Of a stretch of 64,000 nucleotides of DNA, positions 1 to 10,510 are shown one piece after another (positions within the stretch are counted from its first letter, which is position 1; each line of letters begins with the position of its first letter). The DNA is from Lampris incognitus (taxonomy: Eukaryota > Chordata > Actinopteri > Lampriformes > Lampridae): NCBI RefSeq assembly GCF_029633865.1, contig NC_079211.1, forward strand, positions 9,848,295-9,912,294, read 5' to 3'. Both the position numbers and the translations under genes were made by a program. A model generated the notes under the pieces. It saw only the letters and a program-made list of their open reading frames with translations. It searched no databases and was not told the origin of the DNA.

Positions 1-2035
1 CAGAGTGTACTAGTACGTGTACAATGTGCAGTACAGTTTAATACAAAATGGCTGGATTTATTTGATAGTGTTAAACATTCATTTGAATGACAGCCTGCAG
101 AAAGAAACTGTTTTTATATCTGGTTGTTTTGGGGTACAGTGCTCTGTATCGCCTACCAGACGGGAGGAGTTGGAACAGGTTGTGACCAGGGTGTGATGGG
201 TCTGCAGTGATATTGCCTGCCTGTTTCCTGGTTTTTGAGGTGTATAAGTCCTGAATGGAGGACAGGTTGGCACCAATGATTGTCTCTGCAGACTTAACTC
301 TCCATTGTAGTCTGTTCCTGTCCTGTTTGGCAGCAGATCCAAACCAGACAGTGATGGATGTGCAGAGGACAGACTGAATTATTGCAGCATAGAACTGAAT
401 CAACAGTTCCTGAGGCAGGTTGAATTTTTTGAGCTGGCAGAGAAAGTACATCCTCTGCTGGGCCTTTTTGATGATTGTGTTTATGTTGGATGCCCACTTT
501 AGGTCCTGGAAAATTGTGAAACCCAGAAATCTGTAAGTTTTCACTGAAGACACTGTGCTGCTGAGTATGGTGAAGGGGGGCAGTGTTGGGGGACTCCTCC
601 TGAAGTCCACTGTCATCTCCACTGTTTCGAGCGTGTTCAAATCCAGGTTATTACAGCCGCACCAGAGGGCCAGCTGATCAACCTCCTGTCTATACGCAAA
701 CTCGTCACCATCCCGGATAAGGCCAATGATGGTTGCGTCATCCAAAAACTTCAGGAGTTTAACAGACGGGTCACCTGAGGTGCAGTAATTTGTGTAGAGG
801 GTGAAAAGTAGAGGGGAAAGCAAGGTGCAGTAATTTGTGTAGAGGGTGAAAAGTAGAGGGGAAAGCACACATCCCTGGGGGGGCGCCCCTGCTTATTGTC
901 CAGGTGTTGGATGTGATTTTCCCCAGTCTCACTAGCTGCCTCCTGTCTGTCAGGAAGTTTTTAATCCACTGGCAGATGGGGGTTGGTACAGTGAGCCAGA
1001 TAAGTTTGGAGTTGAGGATATCTGGGACGATGGTGTTGAACGCTGAGCTGAAGTCTAAAAACAGGACCCTTGGGTATGTCCCTGGGGAGTCGAAGTGTCG
1101 GAAGATATAGTGCAATCCCTCGTTGAATGCATCATCCACTGACCCGTTTGCTTGGTAGGCAAACTGCAAGGGGTCGAGCAGGGGGTCTGTGATTTCCTTC
1201 GGGTGGGCCAACACCAGTATCTCAAAGGATTTCATGACCATAGACATTAGGACAATGGGCCTGTAGTCATTTAATCCCGTGACACAGGGTTTGGGGACTG
1301 GGATAGTGGAGCTCTTGAAGCAGGAGGGGACTTCACACAGTGCTAGTGATCTGTTGAAGATCTGTGTGAACATGGGAGCCAGCTGGTCAGCACAAACTTT
1401 AAGACAGGGGGGTGACACGCCATCGGGGCCTTGTGCCTTTCTGGTCTTCCGTCTCTGGAAGAGCTGGCGCACATCCTCAACACAGATCCTGAGTGCGAGT
1501 GGGGGTTTGGTGGGGAGGGTAGAGTGGCTGACAGGGAGTGCAGTTGGTTATGTAATGTGGCTGGAGAGGGTGAGGGGTGTGAAAGTTTGCTTTTCAAACC
1601 TGCAGTAAAACCCAATTAGGTCATCAGCCAGTTGATAGTTTCCTAGAGTCTGGAGGGATGGTCTCCTGTAGTTGGTGTCTTTCAAACCACTCCAGACTGA
1701 TGAGTCGTTGGCAGAAAAGCTGTTTTTCAACTTTTCAGAGTAGCACCTTTTTGCCACTCCAATCTCCTTTGTGAGTGCATTTCTGGTTTTGTTATACCGG
1801 ATCCTATCTTCACTCCTATAGGCTTCCTCTTTAGCCTGATGAAGCTGTCTGGAGTTTTGCTGTGAACCAGGTCTTATTGGTTAAAGGTACAGAAGGTTTT
1901 TGGTGGGCACACACGTCCTCAAAAGCTGATGTAAGTTCATCCAGGTCTGTAGATACAGCCTCAAAAATACTCAAGTCAGTGCAGTCGAGGCAGGCCTGGA
2001 GCTCCAGTTTTGAAAACATGTGACATTACCGGAAG
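1..2035 (-). mobile_element. decayed LINE, reverse-transcriptase half
   Basis: The minus strand encodes broken pieces of a non-LTR retrotransposon ORF2. From about 2019 down to 1548 come pre-RT segments. From 1472 to 880 the RT fingers/palm can be read: GPDGVSP, then NDYRPIVL, then LQFAYQANGSVDDAF, then FLDFSSAFNTIVPDIL. From 868 to 71 the thumb and C-terminus follow, with LLPSGRRYRALYPK near the end. The catalytic segment reads KLLKFLDDATIIG. The frame is broken between pieces, so it is dead. The motif set fits the Jockey/CR1/L2 group as seen in fish; I cannot fix the family. It lies in a calnexin intron on the same strand as the gene. Confidence 0.85.
778..867. repeat. 45-bp in-frame tandem duplication inside LINE RT
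   Basis: Two adjacent, essentially identical 45-bp units (778-822 and 823-867) duplicate 15 codons reading LLSPLLFTLYTNYCT on the minus strand, just before the RT catalytic motif. Confidence 0.9.
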
Positions 2036-2351
2036 GAAGTCACAGTAGCCGATTCATTTGAAAGGTACACCAGTTTTTCTCACCATTCTACCAGCCAGCT
2101 AGATGTTTACCACACAACAGGACCAAGAAATGATGCTCAGTTACTTGTTTTACTGTCTCCTTGAGTGCCCTGACATGACAGCCACAGATCGTCTTTGGGT
2201 CTTGCGGCCATTTCCCACCTTAGTGGCATCCTGTGCTGTGTCTACCCAATAGGAAAATCACGGCAATTCACATGAATTGACATGCTATGATTCTAAGGTC
2301 GACATGATGTAGGTCTCTGTGTTAATCAATACAGTGGGGATCTATACCTAC

Positions 2352-2410
2352 CATCGTATTTGGCAATGTCTTCATCAGCACCTTCCTTCTTGGCACTGGA
2401 CAGCACCCAG
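2352..2410 (-). CDS. canx: calnexin coding exon (third coding exon)
   Basis: A 59-bp exon read on the minus strand from an AG acceptor at 2412-2411 to a GT donor (GTAGGT) at 2351. One leading C completes AGC (Ser) with the two bases AG left by the exon at 5876-5803. Then come 19 codons reading WVLSSAKKEGADEDIAKYD and a trailing G. The W-x-L-S-x-AKK...IAKYDG pattern is the start of the conserved calnexin/calmegin globular lectin domain, which normally continues with KW. Phases in and out match the family. The next exon is outside the window. Confidence 0.95.
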
Positions 2411-2744
2411 CTGGAGCCAAACAGAGGAAAGGAAACAGACACCAGTCATTACAGGGTATTCTTTACTGTCACTATGGTTATGCAGTTAGGGTGACATGTC
2501 TTATGCAATCCAGTAAAGATAATTTTCAATGATATCACAGACTTTGAGCAACAGTTACAAACATGTCTGAAGATCTAAAACGTTTTCTTCAAAGTCGGGA
2601 CATACAAAAGAAAAGAAAACCTTGTGTTTCTTATGTTCTTATGGCTGTCAATCAATTGAAAAAAAAAGTAATCGCACAATTTGCTGTGATTAATCACGAT
2701 TGCTTTTTTTCTTAAGGATGAAGCTTGTAATAATGTATATCATC

Positions 2745-3160
2745 ATCATCATTATTTTGTGCCGCTTATCCGGGACCAGGCCGCAGTGGTAGCAGGTTGA
2801 GGAGGGCTGCCCAGATATTCCCTTCCCCGGCCACATCCACCAGGTCCTCCTGGGGGATCCCAAGGTGTTCCCAGGGCAGCCGGGATATATAATCCCTCCA
2901 ACGTGTCCTGGGTCTGCACCAAGGTCTCTGCCCAGTTGGTCGTGCTCAGAATACCTCCACAGGGCGGCGCCTAGGAGGCCTCCTAACTAGATGCCCGAAC
3001 CACTTCAACTGGCTCCTTTCAATGTGAAGGAGCAGCGGCTCTACTCCAAGCCCCTTCTAAATGTATGAGCTCCTCGCCCTATCCCTAAGGGTGTGCCCAG
3101 CCACCTGGCGGAGGAAACTCATTTCCGCCATTTGTATCTGCCATGTCATTCTTTTGATAC
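2745..3160. repeat. (ATC)n-ended LINE 3'-region-like repeat
   Basis: It begins with a short (ATC)n run, then GTGCCGCTTATCCGGG, then text typical of the 3' region of a common fish LINE (GGGATCCCAAGGTGTTCCCAGG, GGAGCAGCGGCTCTACTC, GGAGGAAACTCATTTC). I recognise the word pattern as a widespread teleost repeat of probable RTE/Rex origin. The family name is tentative. Confidence 0.55.
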
Positions 3161-3419
3161 TTGAATTGCTCCACTTGAGGCTGTAACTCACTCCCTACCT
3201 GGATATACTCCCAATGATGGATATTGAAAAGTAAAAATCACAAAAGGAATGTAGAATCAACACAAAGGACGTATTTTTAAATTCAAACACTATTGTTTAA
3301 TAGCATCTTTTTGACTTTGAACACAGATTCTCCAAGCGTGAACTACAGATTACCAATAAAACCATCAAGGCCATCAAAATTGACTGTCAACTTGAAAGGC
3401 ACATTTCTTTTTCTAATTA

Positions 3420-3735
3420 TTTTTCCACCTTTTTCTCCCCAATTGTACTTAGCCAATTACCCCATCCCTCTGAGCCATCCTGGTTGCTGCTCCACCCCCC
3501 TCTGTCGATCCGGGAGGGCTGCAGACTACCACATGCCTCCTCCGATACATGTGGAGTCACCAGCGCTAGTGCAGCGACCAGGACACATACCCACATCTGG
3601 CTTCCCACCCGCAGGCATGGACAACTGTGTCCACAGGGACGCCCGACCAAGCCGGAGGCAACACAGGGATTCGAACTGGCGATACGTGTGTTGGTAGGCA
3701 ATGGAACAGACCGCCATGTCACCCGGACATGGTGG
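3420..3735 (-). mobile_element. tRNA-head SINE, internally deleted
   Basis: Same family as the full copy at 5337. The tRNA-like head lies at the right end (GGGATTCGAACTGGCGAT is a box B complement), and the tail CCCCAATTGTACTTAGCC at the left. About 100 bp are missing between GTGGAGTCACCAG and CGCTAGTGCAGC. Confidence 0.85.
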
Positions 3736-5336
3736 CATAGGCATATTTCTTATATGCACTAACAGAAATGACAAAACCCAAGGCTTATATGTTCACGTGC
3801 CAGTTGAATTTCAAAACACCGAGACTATTAAAATTAGATAACAGTTGAGAAGGCAATAATTTCTTGCATGCACTAATATAAATGATAATTAACAACAAAA
3901 AATCTGTTCCATGTTCAAGTGCAAGTGGAATTTCAAGTGTCATAAATTCACGACGTTCATTACGTGTTCATAATGATGCCTCACAGAACCCCATATGCAC
4001 CCCAATGGCACAGCATAGTAGAATATCTAATATTGTCCATGGGGGTATGAGGGCTGGGAACAAATATAACCTACTGCTGTGAGAAGGCGGAGATGAAGGT
4101 TACACACTGAAACAGTCCAGCGAGGAGCAGACTGCACCGACAAGCAGGAGGAAAGAGCGCACAACCGAATCCCCCGGTACAACTGTGGCACCGCCTCGCA
4201 CAGCCACCACAGGAAGTCAACGAAATACAGCTGCGCTTCTTGCGTTAATTTTTATTACCGCATTAAATATTTCAACTTCGGCACAAAAAATTGACACGCT
4301 AATTTTGACAGCAATAATTATTTAAAATGTAAAACAAATTGAATAAAATTCAAAAGACATGATGTTAACTGATGTACAAAGGACAGTACAACTCACCATT
4401 AAGCTATAAAGCAAGAGTTGAGCCAATATATTCTGGGGAAGACAAGGTTCCTACACATTTCCCATGTCACTCTCCAGACTCATCCAAACTGGATTTGAAT
4501 ACTGTGGTCAGTGTTACATGGAATCTACACTGACAATGACAGAGTAATACGACTGTCACACTAGACCATATCACTCTGTAGCTGAATATTACTCTGTACT
4601 ACAAATATGACCGTAAATTTAGACAACTGAAGTAAGGGTTGCAGTACTAGAAGATGGACCCAGCGTAATGACTGGGACTTGACTTGGCATCAGATGATGC
4701 GATGTGGACTTGGGATCTTCTTTTTTTTTTTTAAGGCTGGTCAAGTCCAGGACTAAATTTTTCATCTTGAAAAATAATATCAAACGTCCCTTGAGGAGAT
4801 CAATAAAATGCAGTCTAATCTGTTTCTTTATTATTTTTCAATTACATCTGAAATTTTAGAAAATTAGAATCTGAAACATTCCTTCCTTGGCAGAGGAAAA
4901 AAAAGCCTAATTAAATATTACAGTGCAGTGAAATTTGGACTTTTCAGTCAGTGCTGGTGTTCTGGTGTCAGCCTTTATGCAAATTTTAGCCCCAATGGTC
5001 TTGAATCGGACTCGCCACCTTAAAAGTCTCGGACTTGACTTGGACTCAATCCGCTAAAGACTTGGTCTGGCCTTGGTTTCACCTTGGGTGGTCTTGACAA
5101 CAAGGCTAATTAAAAGGTTTCTGGGCAAGACACTAAAGCACTATATGAACACTATTAAAAGACAGCATGGGTAAAAGCGCCACCTATAAGCCTTGAGTGC
5201 AAATGCAGGACGACAGTGTCTCAACAGCTAAAGGAAATGTATTGTCATATCAGATCTAGATATCACTTACTGTTTTGTATACATTTCTCAACAACCTATG
5301 GCCTCACAGACATTTTATTTATTTACCCCCTCCACC

Positions 5337-5756
5337 CCCGTTTTTCTCCCCAATCGTACCTGTCCAATTACCCCACTCTTCCGAGCCTTCCCGGTCGTTG
5401 TCCACCCCCTCTGCCGATCCGGGGAGGGCTGCAGACTACCACATGCCTCCTCCGACACATGTGGAGTCGTCTGCCGCTTCTTTTCACCTGACAGTGAGGA
5501 GTTTCAAAAAGGGGTGGTAGCGCGTGGGTGGATCATGCTATTCCCCCCAGTCCCCCCTGAACAGGCACCCCGACCGACCAGAGGAGGCGCTAGTGCAGCC
5601 ACCAGGACACATACCCACATCCGGCTTCCCACCCACAGACACGGCCAATTGTGTCTGTAGGGACGCCCGACCAAGCCGGAGGTAACACAGGGATTCCAAC
5701 CGGAGATCCCTGTGGTGGCAGGCAACGGAATAGACTGCCACGCTACCCGGATGCCC
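5337..5756 (-). mobile_element. tRNA-head SINE, near full length
   Basis: Reference copy, about 420 bp. Read on the minus strand it starts with a tRNA-like head. Box A is TAGCGTGGCAGT-like, with box B about 40 bases later reading GGTTGGAATCCC; other copies have the better GGTTCGAATCCC. A long tRNA-unrelated body follows (CTCCGGCTTGGTCGGGCG, CCTCCTCTGGTCGGTCGGG, GAAACTCCTCACTGTC), and it ends in GTACGATTGGGGAGAAAAACGGGG. Internal Pol III promoter boxes and dispersed copies in both orientations make it a SINE. The body contains no ORF. I do not assign a published family name. Confidence 0.88.
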
Positions 5757-5802
5757 CGTTTGTTTACTTATTAACCAGACCCCTGGGAAAACGTGGGCTC
5801 AC

Positions 5803-5876
5803 CTGTCTAGCGTCCCCCGGTCAAAGGACTCAGCGAAGAAATGTTCCCCAACTGGCTCCGGTGCTTTGTAGATCAC
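5803..5876 (-). CDS. canx: calnexin coding exon (second coding exon)
   Basis: A 74-bp exon on the minus strand, between the acceptor CTGTCCAG and the donor GTGAGC. It begins in phase 0 with GTG and reads VIYKAPEPVGEHFFAESF followed by DRGTLD, leaving AG for the next exon. The order 'KAP-x-P-x-GE-x-(Y/F)FAE-x-FD-x-GTL' is the calnexin family signature at the start of the luminal lectin fold. It joins in phase to the signal-peptide exon (ends K, phase 0) and to the exon at 2410 (completes Ser). Confidence 0.95.
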
Positions 5877-6228
5877 CTGGACAGATGGACAGGAAGAGAG
5901 AGTTGACGCCGTACCTGGGTTTACGATGGTCCTACAGAAATCAACTTGGGAATTAAAATGTCCCGTTTATGAAGATAAACAAATTCTATCTTATCCTTCA
6001 GACAAGGAATTAAATTGGTCAGAGACATGTTCCAACTGTGCAGCAACTTCCCATAATGCACTAGTCTATCCGTGTGCAGGTCAGTGGATCAGTTTCCACT
6101 CTCAGCCCAGTCTCCTGATAGCAACCGCTTAATCACCGTCTGACCTGCCGTCACTAAACACACGTGCAATGGGGTTCACTTTAACGCTGTTTATTTACAT
6201 TGCAAGTGCGCAATTCTGTGTTTGAACT

Positions 6229-6611
6229 AGCGATGAACTATTGATTAGTTGATTATTTGATTAACGGAAAAATCAAATGATAATTTTGGTAATTGATTGA
6301 TCATTTTAGTCATATGTGAAGCAAAAATACCACACATCTGCTGGTTACATCTTCACAAGTGCTATAGTGAAGGCAAGACTCTGCTCGTCTTCCTCTGATT
6401 CATATTACTATAAAACTGATACTGAAGGACTTTTCTGGCTGCAATTCAGACTACGTAAACAGTTTTAAGACATTACTTTGGGCTTTGTGAACTTGTGAAG
6501 GGTATTTGTCATCATTTTAGACATTTTAAAGACAAAATGATGACTCGATTTATTGACGAAATAATCGATATATTAATTCAAAAGAAAAATAATCATTAGT
6601 CTCAACCCTGG
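6229..6611. mobile_element. hAT-like MITE
   Basis: The ends (AGCGATGAACTATTGATTAG on the left and AATAATCATTAGTCTCAACC on the right) match the common fish repeat that reads GGGNTGNAACTAATGATTATTTT from its terminus. Flanks TTTGAACT (6221-6228) and TTTTAACT (6612-6619) look like an 8-bp target duplication with one change, which fits hAT insertion. No coding capacity. It lies in calnexin intron 2. Confidence 0.6.
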
Positions 6612-6763
6612 TTTTAACTAAGTTGGATGAGGTTGTAAAAGAATTTCACAACACAATATTCCTGTGCAGGTTAATGTCTATCAGACTGGGTCATTGTATC
6701 TGTGCATCACTAGGGGATGGGCCACGCCTAAAAGAGTGGACCAGTGGTATCCGACATACTTAC

Positions 6764-7012
6764 TTTGGGGGTGGGGGGTGCTTCGGGAGCAGTTGAAACC
6801 TCCTCCCACTCTCTCTCCCTTTCAAGGTCCTCCTCTTCAGCGTCACCTGCTCCTGTCAGGCCCAGGTCCAGGTCATCCTCCACGTCCATGTCATCGTCCA
6901 GGATGTCTTCTACTAGGTCCTCAGCCTGGGCTTGAGCCACAGCAGGTATTCTGAGACAGAAGAGGCTCACAGCGAGCAGAGCAGCAACACACAGCCCCAC
7001 CTTCTGCTCCAT
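6764..7012 (-). CDS. canx: calnexin first coding exon: start codon, signal peptide, acidic stretch
   Basis: On the minus strand the exon begins at 7015 after TTCTCTGCAG, and the ATG is at 7012-7010. There are 83 codons in all, ending CCC AAA before the donor GTAAGTATG. Residues 1-30 (MEQKVGLCVAALLAVSLFCL, then RIPAVAQAQA) form a typical signal peptide with a cleavable hydrophobic core. Residues 31-52 are strongly acidic (EDLVEDILDDDMDVEDDLDL), followed by a Glu/Arg-rich spacer and APPTPK. Calnexin precursors have exactly this layout before the lectin domain, and the start in the second exon fits. The upstream Cys/Val run in the same frame is only the translated (TG) repeat of the intron. Confidence 0.92.
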
Positions 7013-7023
7013 AATCTGCAGAG

Positions 7024-7025
<2 letters not shown>

Positions 7026-7094
<69 letters not shown>
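7026..7094. repeat. (CA)n microsatellite next to calnexin acceptor
   Basis: An uninterrupted run of about 34 CA units. In the transcript it is (UG)n ending ten bases before the exon, so it occupies the branch-point/polypyrimidine zone of intron 1. Confidence 0.97.
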
Positions 7095-7097
<3 letters not shown>

Positions 7098-8316
7098 GGT
7101 CATAACTTGAACAACTGATGAGTGACTTGTGACTTTCAGTACGTCTTGTGAACTTAGTTGTGTTTCTGACCAAATCTGAATTTTAATCAGAGGAAGAACT
7201 GTGACATTATCTGATTATCAGAGGAAGAGGATATGTGTGTGTGTGTGGTTTTTTTGTTTGTGTTTTTTTTTGGGGGGGGGGGGGTTTAGGGGTAAAGAGA
7301 GGGCCAGGCGCCGAGACAGAAAGAATATTGTGAACACATCTTTACTGAACTTTATCATGATGGGGATTATTAAATTGATCATTTTAGGGACACCAATATG
7401 TCCATCACTAATCAATATCGGGGCTATATTCTTGTACAGCGGGTGTTGGCATGACATGGTTGAATAAATTCCAGGTGAATCAGTCCCCGCTCAACCATCT
7501 ACTCTGTTTGACCATCTGTTCGGTTCCACGGCACCTTTCTGACCGTTCACCACCAAACAGGACGCAGTTCATCCGTTAGACCAGATTGAGGGCTACTGAC
7601 AACACATGGTGGTCTTGTTTGGCTCAGAAATGAGGAACAGACTATGATTGCTTCATATTTCTTGCCCTGCAACCCAGAACACAGCTGCTCATTTCAGACC
7701 AGCACACAGAAGCCGAGGCTGGGGGGCATCCCATAATCCACCACTGGCTAGCTAGCGGTACTACTTTACCGGCCAGCTTCGTTAAAATACTACCTTCAAA
7801 TAATGGTTACCTGCAACAGCGGTGGGTAGAGAACACTAAAGCACCACCCACACACACCATTTAACCCCATGTGTTTGGTCACTTCCTGGGGTGACTGGGT
7901 TCACAGAGACACACGAACAAATCGTGGCGTTCATCTCTTATAGTCTTCCCGCCCAAATCATCATCATGCAATTTCTTTTCATGTATTTTCTGACAAAAAA
8001 CCACTGCCAAATTCAAAAATGTAGTTAAAGCTGAAATGGGGTGAACATTGTCGCATACAGAAAAGGAAGGAAGCTGGATGTAATGATGGGTGCTGTTTGC
8101 TGGGCTGGGTCTGTACAGTTCGGACCAGCGGTGATGGACGCTGTACATGTGGCCTCCTGCCTCTGTTGCCACGGCCACCGTCACCGGGTGCTAACCAGGG
8201 TTTTTTCCTGCACGCCTATTGTCATAGCGACAAACAAACACCCGGAGGACATGCAGCCTCAGCTTTTTACTCTTAATGAGATTAAACCCCGTGAGATTAC
8301 ACTGCTGCACCCCCAG

Positions 8317-8317
<1 letters not shown>

Positions 8318-8356
<39 letters not shown>
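8318..8356. repeat. (AC)n microsatellite
   Basis: About 19 AC units, ending at ACACAATTC. Confidence 0.95.
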
Positions 8357-8358
<2 letters not shown>

Positions 8359-8771
8359 TCACTGGGAGTTCATTCACCATATAATCACTCACAACTACAG
8401 GTTACTCATTACACCGACACACTAAGCCACATAAAAGGACTGGGCTGTACTTACTTACATACAGCCATTGGGGAGGTGGTGGTGGAACTGGTCGTGGGGG
8501 CTCATATAAGGCCTTTATTACCAGATAACCCCCAAGTTCCTCTCATAAAACTAACCAGCATTTTGGCTCAGGTCTCAGCGTTTACATTAACCTGCTACGC
8601 ATATCACACACAAAGCAGACTGTGAACTAATAAGATTAACTTCCAGGGGATTAGCATTCCTAGACGGCTCAACAGGCTAACACCCCCCATAGCTCTGCAG
8701 AGTAAGGATGACAAGCACTAAATATCTATTTAGCATTCAGCTGCCTGGCCAATGACCGCTGACTTAATGGT

Positions 8772-9013
8772 TACTTCCGTTTTTTTTCTCCCCAATTGTA
8801 CCCGGCCAATTACCCCACTCTTCCGACCCGTCCCGGTCGCTGCTCCACCCCCTCTGCCGATCCGGAGAGGGCTGCAGACTACCACATGCCTCCTCCCGAT
8901 ACATGTGGAGTCGCCAGCCGCCTCGTTTCACCTGATAGTGAGGAGTTTCGCCAGGGGGACGTAGCACGTGGGAGGATCACACTATTCCCCCCAGTTCCCC
9001 CTCCCCCCTGAAC
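8772..9013 (-). mobile_element. tRNA-head SINE, head lost
   Basis: Tail and body of the family are present, from TCTCCCCAATTGTACCCGGC to CCCCCTGAACAG. The tRNA-like head is missing, as in a 5'-truncated retrotransposed copy. Confidence 0.85.
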
Positions 9014-9707
9014 AGTCATACAATGTCATATAAAGCCAAAACTGGTTCTCAAAGAGTACGCCCTCAAATATTTCAGAACTCATTTTGGGAGAAATCTCAA
9101 GTAACAGATTCTCATTATCTATATATTGTATTAATTTAGACAAAGAAATTGTGAATCAAAATATAATCGCCTCATTTCATACCACAAAGAAATTAAAGCA
9201 CGATATTGAATCATTGCCCAGCTCCAACTACCAGCCACCGTGACAGCAAACCAACCCCAATTTACAGGACCGATCCCAACTGCACCAGCTCTCTTTTGAA
9301 GGGTGGAAGTATCAAAATGGTTGGCTGGTGAATTTGGGGGCTGCCAAGGCAGGCTGGTGATACTGCGTGGCCTCGGGGAACAGGGTGTGTGTACTGGCAC
9401 CGAATATAACACCAAGAATAGTGATCACACTCATGACAAGATGTCCCTGCTAACAAGAACGCTATATCCCACACCAACGGATATGAGGCCACCTAATCTC
9501 ATCCCTGCACCCTCTGCCAATAAAACCCCCATCGTCACTGTGTGGCCCAAGGGAGCCAAATGGAGGAGACAGACTCAGTAAGTCTGGACAGAGATTGGCT
9601 GACCCAGGCTGCAACTGACAACTGATAAATCCTCAGTGAGTATGTTTACATTGGTAAGGCTCAAACTAGGGATGCACAGTTAATAACGTTAAAAAATCCT
9701 GATCTCT

Positions 9708-10037
9708 GCGTCGAGGTACCGTAGCGGTCTATTCCGTTGCCTACCAACACGGGGATCACCAGTTCGAATCCCCATGTTATCTCCGGCTTGGTCGGGCATC
9801 CCTACAGACACAATTGGCAATGTCTGCAGACGGGAAGCCGGATTTGGGCATGTGTCCTGGTCGCTGCACTAGCCCCTCCTCTGGTCAGTCAGGGTGCCTG
9901 GCGACTCCACATGTATCGGAGGAGGCATGTGGTAGCCTGCAGCCCTCCCCGGATCGGCAGACGGGGTGGAGCAGCGACTGGGACGGTTCGGAAGAGTGGG
10001 GTAATTGGACGGGTACAATTGGGGAGAAAAGGGGGGG
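9708..10037 (+). mobile_element. tRNA-head SINE, internal deletion
   Basis: The head is at the left (GTAGCGGTCTATTCCGTTGC, box B CAGTTCGAATCCCC). A deletion joins GGGTGCCTGG to CGACTCCACATG, removing the central body. It ends in ACAATTGGGGAGAAAAGGGG. Confidence 0.87.
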
Positions 10038-10456
10038 GGGGGTCCTAAAAATAAAATTCTGGATCTCGATTCATTTCTCAAAGCACTTCTAATTTTAGGT
10101 TGCAGGGATTCTGCAGCATGTGCATATGGAAAACCTGTACGTAAAACCAAGCGCCCCCTTATTCGCTGTGACCAATGACTGTGTGCCACATAATCACAAG
10201 CATGCAGCATGTTGAAAAAAACAAGCAGACGAGGAAGAGTCTCCAAAGGCATTCTCTCAGAAACTACATGACTGGCGAGGCCTGGCGATTCTCATCCTCA
10301 GTGAGCCACGTTCAAATAACACAACTTGAAAATGGCCTGCAATGCATACACAAGTCTATTTTCACACAGCAGGGATGGCAACTACAGCGGTTAAGTTTAG
10401 GGTAAAGGTCAGGTAGGAGTTCAAGTTACTGTTTCAGAACGGACATCTTTAAATAA

Positions 10457-10510
10457 ATATATATATGTATGTGTGTGTGTGTGTGCGTGCGCGCGCGCAC
10501 GCACGCGCGC
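10457..10510. repeat. alternating purine-pyrimidine tract (AT, GT, GC)
   Basis: TATATATGTATG passes into (GT)n, then GCGTGCGCGCGCGCACGCAC and GCGCGC. It is alternating purine-pyrimidine almost throughout, the classic Z-DNA-prone pattern. Confidence 0.9.

Larger units (their letters stand above)
2411..5802 (-). other. calnexin intron between second and third coding exons
   Basis: A 3.4-kb intron with a LINE 3'-end-like repeat near 2745-3160 and two SINE copies. Between 3740 and 5336 I see mostly AT-rich sequence. A 4640-5110 stretch repeatedly uses ACTTGGACT/GACTTGACTTGG words and resembles a dispersed fish repeat, but I cannot name it. Confidence 0.6.

Noticed and set aside
5275..5956. Several overlapping frames in SINE copies (here and at 48381, 53474, 56553, 60887)
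   Set aside because: The same peptides recur in every SINE copy in both orientations; they have no family match and the element is a Pol III SINE.
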